Below, one piece after another: positions 10,057-21,113 of a stretch of DNA of 64,000 bases. The DNA is from Lactarius indigo. Lineage: Eukaryota > Basidiomycota > Agaricomycetes > Russulales > Russulaceae. The DNA is taken from positions 1 to 64,000 of the forward strand of contig JAFKAC010000178.1 of the NCBI GenBank assembly GCA_025766275.1, given 5' to 3'. The position numbers and the translations under genes were made by a program. Every line of letters starts with the position of its first letter. The stretch's first letter is position 1. Below the pieces are notes generated by a model. It was given only the letters and a program-made list of their open reading frames with translations. It did no database searches and was not told the DNA's origin.

Positions 10057-13000
10057 ATGCAGATTCATATCCCTTGTCCTTACCTGGGCTGTCGCAAGAA
10101 ATTTATTGGACATCGTGGGCGAACGAAGCACATTCGCAAAGTCCATCATCTACATAGGATTCCTACCGCACGCCAACCAACTCATGCAAGCACAACACCG
10201 ACCCCGTCACCTCCTGGAAGTCCTCAGCGATCACCAAGCCCTTCCACCACTGGCCACCAGCAGTCTCCCAGCCCCCCAATCGCCAGTCCGCAGCCGCCAT
10301 CAAGTCCTTCCTCCTCTGCTGCTGCCGACAACAACCATCCCCAAGTGAACCATCGTCATCAGAGATTCCACAAGCGCAAACACCCTCGACTCTACGGTAT
10401 GAGATTTCGCCTTTGTTCACCTACCGGCATAGTCTGACTGCAATGCTTATCACCTTATCACTCAGGATGTCCTACTGACATCAATGGAATTCCGTTGCCA
10501 GAGGCGACACCTCCCCCTGCACGCTCTGATTTACCACCAGACGACTGGGGTCCTTTTGAAGATGCTGCGCATTTCCTCCTAGCAGACTTTTTGTTCCGTA
10601 AGGCCCAGATGTCGGCATCAAATATTACCGAACTTTTTGATTTCTGGGCACTATCTGTGGAGAAGTACGACATCGTGGCCCCGTATGATTCACATCGTAC
10701 TCTCTATGCGACAATTGATGCCATACAGGACGGCGACGCGCCATGGCAGTGCTTATCTGTTAATGCAGCATCCGATGATGATCCACAGCATGCACCAGAA
10801 TGGAGAAGGGAAGAGTACGAGGTCTGGTATCGGGATCCAGACGTAGTCATCCGCAACCTACTCGATAATCCGGACTTCGCTTCTCAGTTCGACACCGCTC
10901 CATATATCATGACCGACACCCAAGGTGAACATAGATGGACAGATTTTATGAGTGGGCAGTTTGCGTGGCGACGGAGCGTGAGTACTTCGTATCCAAGTAT
11001 ATTGGTGTTCTAACTACATGTCCATCATTGGTAGGAGATGATATACAGTGGTGATCCGACAATGGAGGGCGCCATGTACTGCGCCGTGATACTAGGGAGT
11101 GACAAAACGACAGTCAGTGTCGCAACAGGGCACGTTGAGTACCACCCACTATACTTGTCTGTGGGCAACCTCCACAACGAGGCTCGGCGTGGACACAGGA
11201 ATGGAGTCATACCAATCGCATTTCTTGCGATCCCCAAGGGTTCGTCGTCATTTTCAGATCGGGGCGAGGTTTACTCATTAACACCCTCAATCTAGCTGGT
11301 AGGGGGTTCGATGACGACGACAAGTTCCGCAAATTCAAACGACAGTTGTACCACTCTTCCATCAGCACTATTTTGGAGTCATTGCGACCAGGAATGACGA
11401 CGCCCGTAGTGCGTCGCTGTCCAGATGGACACTACCGTCGAGTGGTATACGATATCGGGCCATTTATTGCTGACTACCCTGAACAAGTTATGCTTGCGGG
11501 GGTGGTACAGGGCTGGTGTCCGAGGTACAGAACCTCACCGCTCTATACTTCACACTGGCTCACTTAGCGGCGCTCCTAATCCACTGTCTGTGTAGGTGCA
11601 CCTCTCAGGCAAGAGATCTGGATGGGGCTGGAGGACGCCGAGCGCGTGTGCTCACTGACCTTCTCGTGTCCAGCCCTGAAATCAGCTCTGCCGAGCTGTG
11701 GGATACGTATGGGATTGACGACGACATCATTGTACGTGTGTCGCTCTTATTTGTGCATAGGTGACTCAAACCCGTTTCTTAGCCGTTCACTAATGACTTT
11801 CCACGTGCCGATATCCATGAAAGTCTCTCGCCAGATTTACTGCATCAAATCATCAAGGGATCGTTCAAGGATCACCTCGTCAAGTGGACATGCAAGTATA
11901 TTGCGGCAATATACACTAAGTCTCGCGCTGCCGAGATCCTGGACGACATTGATAGAAGGTGGGTAGGTATGTACTACAATATCGTAATATGACCCTACAA
12001 CTTTCACATAGGATCGCAATGACCCCACCATTTCCTGGACTACGTAGATTCAAGCATGGTCGACGGTTTAAACAATGGATGGGAGACGATTCGAAGGCGT
12101 TGATGAAGGTGAGTATGCTGATCGGGTTGACGTTTGGGCATCCGAGTCTTTGATTTCGCTTATGCAATGCAAGGTCTACATACCCGCTATTGCAGAATAT
12201 GTGCCTCCGCAATTAGTGCAGTGTCTCTCCGCATTCTTGGACTTCTGCTATCTTGTACGCCGCTGTGAAATTGGTGAGTCCGATCTGACCGCCATCAGAA
12301 AGGCACTACGGACATTTCACGCAACCCGTGAGATTTTCCGTACGTCCGGTGTCCGCCCCAAGGGATTCAATCTCCCACGCCAGCACTCCATGGTGCATTA
12401 TGTGCACCTGATTCAAGAATTCGGCGCACCGAATGGGTTATGCTCTTCGATCACTGAGTCTTGGCACATCACTGCAGTGAAGAAACCGTGGCGACGCTCA
12501 AATCGTTACGAGCCACTTGGGCAGATGTTGCTGACGAACCAGCGACTTGACAAGCTCTTGTCTGCTCATGTCAATTTCATAGCACGCGGGATGTTATCTG
12601 AAGAGCGAATGCCAAGCCCAGTCACAAGGCCTGCCAGTAACAATGACGAAGACGCCGATGGTGCTATCGACGGTGATATCGAAGGGGAGGTGGTTCTTGC
12701 CGTTCGCCCACGTAAGTCCTCTCTTTTCAATTCTCGTGACAGGTAACTCATGTCGCAGAGTCCGGGTATCCCACTGATCTTGCATCCCTAGCCGAACACA
12801 TTCACACGCCCAACCTGCCACTACTCGCGCAGCAATTCCTCTTTGACCAGCTCAACCCCGATGAACCACCTGCAGTACAGCAGCCTTGGGCAGTCCTTCC
12901 CAACATCCAATCGAAGGTGTTGGTGTTCCATTCTGCACGTGCCATATTCTATGCGCCAAGCGACGTTTCGGGTTCACATGGCATGCACCGCCAAATAATT

Positions 13001-13414
13001 CGGTCCACGCCTTCTTGGCGTCAGAAGGAAGCACAATACGATTGTGTCCTGATCGTAGAAGATCAGGGCCAGCCAGGAATGCGGGGAATGATCGTTGGGC
13101 GCGTTCGTACATTTTTCTCTTTTACGTACAATGAAACTGTTTACCCTTGCGCCCTCATTGATCACTTTAAACGTGTAGGCCGGGGTCCCGATCCTGTTAC
13201 AGGGATGTGGAGAGTTCAGCCAGAGTTTATTGGCTTGCGGCATGCTCAGTGTGTGGTACACATCGAGACGATCTTGCGTAACGTTCACCTGATACCGGTT
13301 TTTGGTTCAGGGTCCATTCCCCATCAGCTTCATTATTCCAACTCACTAGACTTGTTCTCAATGTACTACGTTAATAAATATGCAGACCATCACTCGTTTG
13401 AGGTGGTGGTCTAG
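10057..13414 (+). CDS. Plavaka-type transposase, copy 1
   Basis: Multi-exon DDE transposase that would cut and paste this element. The first ATG in frame (10057) begins MQIHIPCPYLGC and leads directly into a C2H2 finger (CPYLGCRKKF ... HIRKVH), then a Pro/Ser-rich linker. Core motifs known from basidiomycete Plavaka proteins follow: WRREEYEVWYRDPDVVIRNL, FMSGQFAWRR, AVILGSDKTTVSVATG (candidate first catalytic Asp), LSVGNLHNEARRGHRNGVIP, YDIGPFIADYPEQ (candidate second Asp), HQIIKGSFKDHLVKW and SSITESWHITAVKKPWRRSN (candidate catalytic Glu). The last exon runs from about 12760 to the stop at 13412-13414. Introns include about 10980-11037 and 11238-11295. No stop or frameshift was seen in the exons, so it may be functional. 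Confidence 0.9.
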
Positions 13415-14652
13415 AATCAGACTCTAGCGTGATGGCGTGCTTCGCCTATTGTTCGCCAATTGATAGTTTCTGCTCCGGTCCACCAGTTGCCATCCTTCCG
13501 ATGTAACGGCAGCACGGCCCTTGGGCCCGAAACTGGCTGTTTCCGAGTATCTCAGCCACTCCGAAACTGTCAGCCGTCATGCCTTATCTCGTCCATCACC
13601 ATCAACTTGTTTTTCGCTCACTTTGCCTCGCCTCGCTTTTTCTTCTCTCTCTTCCAACATCTTATCCTCGAAACTGTCATTTCTCGCCTCGCACCCCTGT
13701 CCCTTCCGCCATCGCCGGACGCCCCTCGATCGCCCGCACCATACCGGCGTCGGGGCTAACGTCGCCTTCAAGCCTCCCAACTGCGACGCCAACAGCCTCA
13801 AGTCAACCATGCTTCCACCACTCACCATTCCTTTGCTTTCCCCGACGTCTTCATCGCCTCCTTCATGTCTTCACCCTCGGCCGATCGACTTCGCATCATC
13901 GCCTCTCAAGCCATGACTCTTCGTCGGATTATTCTAGTTCGCGCTCTCTGTCTCGGGCACAGGCGCGCCCAATATCTTTTAAATTTTCCTTTCTTCTGAC
14001 GCTTTCTTTGTACTCGTAGTGCGCGTCGTTGATACCTCCGGCGCTGTTGTTCGGCCACGCTCCCTTGTTCTCCGACTCTCCTACTTCCATGATGATTCGT
14101 ACCCTTTTCCCCGCGCTCGCCTCATGTTTCCACCTGTTGATTCCCTCTCCGCCTTCGACTTTTAGTTTACTTTTCCCCACCTTACCTTTCCCTCCTCACA
14201 CTTCTCGACTTAGTCGCGTTTTCGTTTTGTTGACCTTAGGTACAGTCCGCATGTATAAAGGTCTCGGGTTCGCATTCGGAATGTATCAGTTGATCTGCCC
14301 ATGACTACTCACGCACGCACTTTCGAGCACGTTCACCAAAGGCCTGTTCCGACATATACGGCCTTTTACCACCTGACTACCACCTAGGCACGTCGTACAT
14401 GTCCACGTTACTAGTGCATGACGTTTGCTCACTTCCCCTCTACATAACCCGGCACGCTCTGAGATTGGTAAAGAGGCCTGGATTATTGCCTGGAAAGAAA
14501 GCAAAAGACAGGCCTTGCCTGGCTGGACATCTGGCAGAAAATTAAGGATCTGGAAATGACGCTGACTCCTGGCATTCTGGAACCTGTCTGGGAACAGACT
14601 GGAAAATATCTTCCAGTTCTCCCAGTACATACAGGTCATCCAGTCCCCGAAC
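13415..14652. other. Non-coding 3' part of transposon copy 1
   Basis: 1.2 kb after the transposase stop. 13580-14200 is strongly pyrimidine-rich on the + strand (C/T-rich, with many TCTC and CCTC words), giving long but low-complexity open frames that I do not regard as genes. The last 250 bp contain many CCAG/CTGG words (for example around 14515-14650), mirroring the other end of the element. The identical region of copy 2 is 16297-17534. Confidence 0.6.
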
Positions 14653-14666
14653 AAAATGCTGATGGA

Positions 14667-16282
14667 GCAGATAGTAAGTGGTTCGATTGAAGTAATGAGC
14701 TGTCCTCCAACAGAGCGAAAGAGTGACCGTGATGCTGGGTGTACGAAGTATCCTTCAAGGACTTGTTTGTATAAGTCGTCCAAAGGATCTTGTCCATAGT
14801 GATCTGTTGTAAGTCGTAAAAGATGCTTGATGCAGTTTTGCTTATCCAAGCCAAAGAAATCGGGAGGGTCTAAGATGTATCCACATGCGACCGCTGCCCA
14901 CTGAAACACACCTTCTGCCCTTGTTGCCAGCGCATGACCATACTTTTCGAATTCATTTGAAGGGAGCCTCTCCTGGAGAAACACTCAGATGTCGTCATTA
15001 GCTGTAGCGGCCAAAACTGGATCGTTCATGTATTTGACTTTGACAGATGGCGCTTCAACCAAGGCTTCAACGAACGCAGACTCGATGCTGTCCTCTGGTC
15101 TTGAGGTAATGAGTACACAGAAGTTCGATGGGAGTCTCATAAGTTCTTTAGCGAGAAATGTGTGTAATCTGGTTCTGCCAGTTGTATCCCCACTCTCGTC
15201 CAGCGCGTCAATTACAACAAGAATAGGACCAATAGAGCCAAAGATGGACAGGTCTTTAAGTGGTTCCAGGATAAGGGATTCAAACCAAGTACGGTAGTCA
15301 CTGCTTCCGAGTCGAAGGGAGGAGTTTCCCTTTACGACCCTTCCAAGAGCGGCTTTAAATGGGGGATAGAGATCAGAGAGATCGCGAGCGAGAGTCGTGA
15401 AGAGAAGGTGGGCCTCCAGTTTGGATTGCTCCTTCCGCAAAAAGATAAAGGACGACATAAGAAGGTGCATTTTATCGAAGTGACGATGCGCAATGGATGA
15501 CTTTCCCATGCCTGCTTGCCCAAAAAGAACGAGACTACACTCAGAAGAGGGGTTGTTCACCCAATTGATAATAAAGTCCAGGAAAGCGGTGCGTGTCCCC
15601 ATAAGACAACCCTTGTCAGGTGTGAACCGCGAGCCTGTCGCATATGGGATTTCTCTGATTATTGTATCCAGCTCTCTTGCCAGCTCTATGACAACTATCA
15701 GCTCAATAATTCACAAACCATCAGATTACGCACCGAGGTCTGAAACTTGGTTCAACACCCGATCCACCTTTTCTGAAATTATTCCCAAGTCATTGAGAAT
15801 TTGTAAAGCAGTTTTCTCTGTGGTGATGATAGCTTGATTAAAAAATGCGCTTCAATGCCTGACAAGGGCAGCAGACAAATCCTCAATTGTTTTATCGGCT
15901 CTGCCGCCAATATTCTTCAACATCCGCTTCCCTGAAAAATGCACATTAACACTGACCGAGATATGGGTGAAGACAGTAACGTACAAAATTCCGAGTCCTT
16001 TGCATACGATTGGATAAAGACTCCACAACTACAGACATCCCACAGCATGACAGTAAGAATTTGGGCCTGCTTGGAGCCAGGCTTACTGAATGTCAAAGTT
16101 TCTTCGTGGTCTGCCAAATCAAACACATCGTGCATGGCTTCAAGTAGGGCCAGGGCTTTGCCATCACGTTGATATTGTTCTATGAGTGTCTAGCATCCAA
16201 ACAAACCCACCATAAGTATTTTCTTCCCATAACTACACAAATAGATGTACCTTGGGGATTGCTGAAACCAGTCCATATGCTA
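14667..16282 (-). pseudogene. NWD gene, NACHT NTPase segment between the two transposons
   Basis: Host sequence caught between the element copies. Reading on the minus strand: exon 16282-16261 (ends SAIPK), intron 16260-16180, then EQYQRDGKALALLEAMHDVF, DLADHEETLTFSKPGSKQAQ and a splice at SEFW, then LKNIGGRADKTIEDLSAAL. Further on come FTPDKGCLMGTRTAFLDFI, the Walker A loop (GQAGMGKSSIAH), the Walker B strand (ILVVIDALDES) and a sensor-like LITSRPE. The part after the NACHT core includes FQWAAVACGYILDPP. Two TGA stops (15852-15854; 14985-14987) stand where I recall Arg in the family, and a few residues are missing after the P-loop. Both stops would arise from CGA by C-to-T change. Confidence 0.88.
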
Positions 16283-17534
16283 TCCATCAGCATTTTGTTC
16301 GGGGACTGGATGACCTGTATGTACTGGGAGAACTGGAAGATATTTTCCAGTCTGTTCCCAGACAGGTTCCAGAATGCCAGGAGTCAGCGTCATTTCCAGA
16401 TCCTTAATTTTCTGCCAGATGTCCAGCCAGGCAAGGCCTGTCTTTTGCTTTCTTTCCAGGCAATAATCCAGGCCTCTTTACCAATCTCAGAGCGTGCCGG
16501 GTTATGTAGAGGGGAAGTGAGCAAACGTCATGCACTAGTAACGTGGACATGTACGACGTGCCTAGGTGGTAGTCAGGTGGTAAAAGGCCGTATATGTCGG
16601 AACAGGCCTTTGGTGAACGTGCTCGAAAGTGCGTGCGTGAGTAGTCATGGGCAGATCAACTGATACATTCCGAATGCGAACCCGAGACCTTTATACATGC
16701 GGACTGTACCTAAGGTCAACAAAACGAAAACGCGACTAAGTCGAGAAGTGTGAGGAGGGAAAGGTAAGGTGGGGAAAAGTAAACTAAAAGTCGAAGGCGG
16801 AGAGGGAATCAACAGGTGGAAACATGAGGCGAGCGCGGGGAAAAGGGTACGAATCATCATGGAAGTAGGAGAGTCGGAGAACAAGGGAGCGTGGCCGAAC
16901 AACAGCGCCGGAGGTATCAACGACGCGCACTACGAGTACAAAGAAAGCGTCAGAAGAAAGGAAAATTTAAAAGATATTGGGCGCGCCTGTGCCCGAGACA
17001 GAGAGCGCGAACTAGAATAATCCGACGAAGAGTCATGGCTTGAGAGGCGATGATGCGAAGTCGATCGGCCGAGGGTGAAGACATGAAGGAGGCGATGAAG
17101 ACGTCGGGGAAAGCAAAGGAATGGTGAGTGGTGGAAGCATGGTTGACTTGAGGCTGTTGGCGTCGCAGTTGGGAGGCTTGAAGGCGACGTTAGCCCCGAC
17201 GCCGGTATGGTGCGGGCGATCGAGGGGCGTCCGGCGATGGCGGAAGGGACAGGGGTGCGAGGCGAGAAATGACAGTTTCGAGGATAAGATGTTGGAAGAG
17301 AGAGAAGAAAAAGCGAGGCGAGGCAAAGTGAGCGAAAAACAAGTTGATGGTGATGGACGAGATAAGGCATGACGGCTGACAGTTTCGGAGTGGCTGAGAT
17401 ACTCGGAAACAGCCAGTTTCGGGCCCAAGGGCCGTGCTGCCGTTACATCGGAAGGATGGCAACCGGTGGACCGGAGCAGAAACTATCAATTGGCGAACAA
17501 TAGGCGAAGCACGCCATCACGCTAGAGTCTGATT

Positions 17535-20500
17535 CTAGACCACCACCTCAAACGAGTGATGGTCTGCATATTTATTAACGTAGTACATTGAGAACAAGTC
17601 TAGTGAGTTGGAATAATGAAGCTGATGGGGAATGGACCCTGAACCAAAAACCGGTATCAGGTGAACGTTACGCAAGATCGTCTCGATGTGTACCACACAC
17701 TGAGCATGCCGCAAGCCAATAAACTCTGGCTGAACTCTCCACATCCCTGTAACAGGATCGGGACCCCGGCCTACACGTTTAAAGTGATCAATGAGGGCGC
17801 AAGGGTAAACAGTTTCATTGTACGTAAAAGAGAAAAATGTACGAACGCGCCCAACGATCATTCCCCGCATTCCTGGCTGGCCCTGATCTTCTACGATCAG
17901 GACACAATCGTATTGTGCTTCCTTCTGACGCCAAGAAGGCGTGGACCGAATTATTTGGCGGTGCATGCCATGTGAACCCGAAACGTCGCTTGGCGCATAG
18001 AATATGGCACGTGCAGAATGGAACACCAACACCTTCGATTGGATGTTGGGAAGGACTGCCCAAGGCTGCTGTACTGCAGGTGGTTCATCGGGGTTGAGCT
18101 GGTCAAAGAGGAATTGCTGCGCGAGTAGTGGCAGGTTGGGCGTGTGAATGTGTTCGGCTAGGGATGCAAGATCAGTGGGATACCCGGACTCTGCGACATG
18201 AGTTACCTGTCACGAGAATTGAAAAGAGAGGACTTACGTGGGCGAACGGCAAGAACCACCTCCCCTTCGATATCACCGTCGATAGCACCATCGGCGTCTT
18301 CGTCATTGTTACTGGCAGGCCTTGTGACTGGGCTTGGCATTCGCTCTTCAGATAACATCCCGCGTGCTATGAAATTGACATGAGCAGACAAGAGCTTGTC
18401 AAGTCGCTGGTTCGTCAGCAACATCTGCCCAAGTGGCTCGTAACGATTTGAGCGTCGCCACGGTTTCTTCACTGCAGTGATGTGCCAAGACTCAGTGATC
18501 GAAGAGCATAACCCATTCGGTGCGCCGAATTCTTGAATCAGGTGCACATAATGCACCATGGAGTGCTGGCGTGGGAGATTGAATCCCTTGGGGCGGACAC
18601 CGGACGTACGGAAAATCTCACGGGTTGCGTGAAATGTCCGTAGTGCCTTTCTGATGGCGGTCAGATCGGACTCACCAATTTCACAGCGGCGTACAAGATA
18701 GCAGAAGTCCAAGAATGCGGAGAGACACTGCACTAATTGCGGAGGCACATATTCTGCAATAGCGGGTATGTAGACCTTGCATTGCATAAGCGAAATCAAA
18801 GACTCGGATGCCCAAACGTCAACCCGATCAGCATACTCACCTTCATCAACGCCTTCGAATCGTCTCCCATCCATTGTTTAAACCGTCGACCATGCTTGAA
18901 TCTACGTAGTCCAGGAAATGGTGGGGTCATTGCGATCCTATGTGAAAGTTGTAGGGTCATATTACGATATTGTAGTACATACCTACCCACCTTCTATCAA
19001 TGTCGTCCAGGATCTCGGCAGCGCGAGACTTAGTGTATATTGCCGCAATATACTTGCATGTCCACTTGACGAGGTGATCCTTGAACGATCCCTTGATGAT
19101 TTGATGCAGTAAATCTGGCGAGAGACTTTCATGGATATCGGCACGTGGAAAGTCATTAGTGAACGGCTAAGAAACGGGTTTGAGTCACCTATGCACAAAT
19201 AAGAGCGACACACGTACAATGATGTCGTCGTCAATCCCATACGTATCCCACAGCTCGGCAGAGCTGATTTCAGGGCTGGACACGAGAAGGTCAGTGAGCA
19301 CACGCGCTCGGCGTCCTCCAGCCCCATCCAGATCTCTTGCCTGAGAGGTGCACCTACACAGACAGTGGATTAGGAGCGCCGCTAAGTGAGCCAGTGTGAA
19401 GTATAGAGCGGTGAGGTTCTGTACCTCGGACACCAGCCCTGTACCACCCCCGCAAGCATAACTTGTTCAGGGTAGTCAGCAATAAATGGCCCGATATCGT
19501 ATACCACTCGACGGTAGTGTCCATCTGGACAGCGACGCACTACGGGCGTCGTCATTCCTGGTCGCAATGACTCCAAAATAGTGCTGATGGAAGAGTGGTA
19601 CAACTGTCGTTTGAATTTGCGGAACTTGTCGTCGTCATCGAACCCCCTACCAGCTAGATTGAGGGTGTTAATGAGTAAACCTCGCCCCGATCTGAAAATG
19701 ACGACGAACCCTTGGGGATCGCAAGAAATGCGATTGGTATGACTCCATTCCTGTGTCCACGCCGAGCCTCGTTGTGGAGGTTGCCCACAGACAAGTATAG
19801 TGGGTGGTACTCAACGTGCCCTGTTGCGACACTGACTGTCGTTTTGTCACTCCCTAGTATCACGGCGCAGTACATGGCGCCCTCCATTGTCGGATCACCA
19901 CTGTATATCATCTCCTACCAATGATGGACATGTAGTTAGAACACCAATATACTTGGATACGAAGTACTCACGCTCCGTCGCCACGCAAACTGCCCACTCA
20001 TAAAATCTGTCCATCTATGTTCACCTTGGGTGTCGGTCATGATATATGGAGCGGTGTCGAACTGAGAAGCGAAGTCCGGATTATCGAGTAGGTTGCGGAT
20101 GACTACGTCTGGATCCCGATACCAGACCTCGTACTCTTCCCTTCTCCATTCTGGTGCATGCTGTGGATCATCATCGGATGCTGCATTAACAGATAAGCAC
20201 TGCCATGGCGCGTCGCCGTCCTGTATGGCATCAATTGTCGCATAGAGAGTACGATGTGAATCATACGGGGCCACGATGTCGTACTTCTCCACAGATAGTG
20301 CCCAGAAATCAAAAAGTTCGGTAATATTTGATGCCGACATCTGGGCCTTACGGAACAAAAAGTCTGCTAGGAGGAAATGCGCAGCATCTTCAAAAGGACC
20401 CCAGTCGTCTGGTGGTAAATCAGAGCGTGCAGGGGGAGGTGTCGCCTCTGGCAACGGAATTCCATTGATGTCAGTAGGACATCCTGAGTGATAAGGTGAT

Positions 20501-20892
20501 AAGCATTGCAGTCAGACTATGCCGGTAGGTGAACAAAGGCGAAATCTCATACCGTAGAGTCGAGGGTGTTTGCGCTTGTGGAATCTCTGATGACGATGGT
20601 TCACTTGGGGATGGTTGTTGTCGGCAGCAGCAGAGGAGGAAGGACTTGATGGCGGCTGCGGACTGGCGATTGGGGGGCTGGGAGACTGCTGGTGGCCAGT
20701 GGTGGAAGGGCTTGGTGATCGCTGAGGACTTCCAGGAGGTGACGGGGTCGGTGTTGTGCTTGCATGAGTTGGTTGGCGTGCGGTAGGAATCCTATGTAGA
20801 TGATGGACTTTGCGAATGTGCTTCGTTCGCCCACGATGTCCAATAAATTTCTTGCGACAGCCCAGGTAAGGACAAGGGATATGAATCTGCAT
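17535..20892 (-). CDS. Plavaka-type transposase, copy 2
   Basis: Same gene as at 10057-13414, on the opposite strand. All conceptual exon products I compared are identical: the C2H2 finger, the AVILGSDKTTVSVATG block and the SSITESWH block. The start codon corresponds to position 20892 and the stop to 17535. No disabling mutation was seen, so the window contains two potentially active sources of the same transposase. The gene lies on the same strand as the disrupted NWD gene, in one of its exons. Confidence 0.88.
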
Positions 20893-21113
20893 ATGACGAT
20901 ACAGTGAGTAGAATTTCGAACATAAACAAAAACCCTGACACCGTGAAATTGTTGATTGACGCACGGGCCATCAAAGGAGGTAAGAATGCAGTTGTGGTCG
21001 GTTAGCGTCAAAGGAGGTAAGAACGCAGCTGTGGTCGGTTAGCGTCAAAGTCAACCTCCTGGTCCTTACCACCCAACCACCCTGTATACGTGTCTGTTTT
21101 TTTTATTCCAACC
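20893..21113. promoter_or_regulatory. Shared divergent promoter of transposon copy 2
   Basis: Mirror of 9836-10056. The 37-bp tandem repeat occupies 20976-21049 and lies between the two divergent start codons. Sequence is identical to copy 1 as far as I compared. Confidence 0.55.

Larger units (their letters stand above)
6685..14664 (+). mobile_element. Plavaka-type DNA transposon, copy 1 (7,980 bp)
   Basis: Class II element with short imperfect terminal inverted repeats beginning CATCAGCATTTT at both ends (6685-6696, and 14653-14664 in complement). A GA dinucleotide is duplicated at 6683-6684 and 14665-14666. It carries two divergent genes: a Plavaka-type transposase (+) and an unrecognised charged protein (-). 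Both ends are rich in CTGG/CCAG motifs, likely transposase-binding sites. It interrupts the NWD gene between two bases of a Ser codon, with its transposase antisense to the host gene. The transposase frames look uninterrupted and the copy is almost identical to copy 2, so the insertion appears recent. Plavaka elements belong to the wider CACTA-like group; that placement comes from the transposase motifs. Confidence 0.93.

Noticed and set aside
13460..14304. Several long open frames in the 3' part of the transposon (and mirror frames at 16645-17489)
   Set aside because: They overlap one another in different frames and strands and follow a C/T-rich bias (long Ser/Pro/Leu runs). No start context, motif or splice structure.
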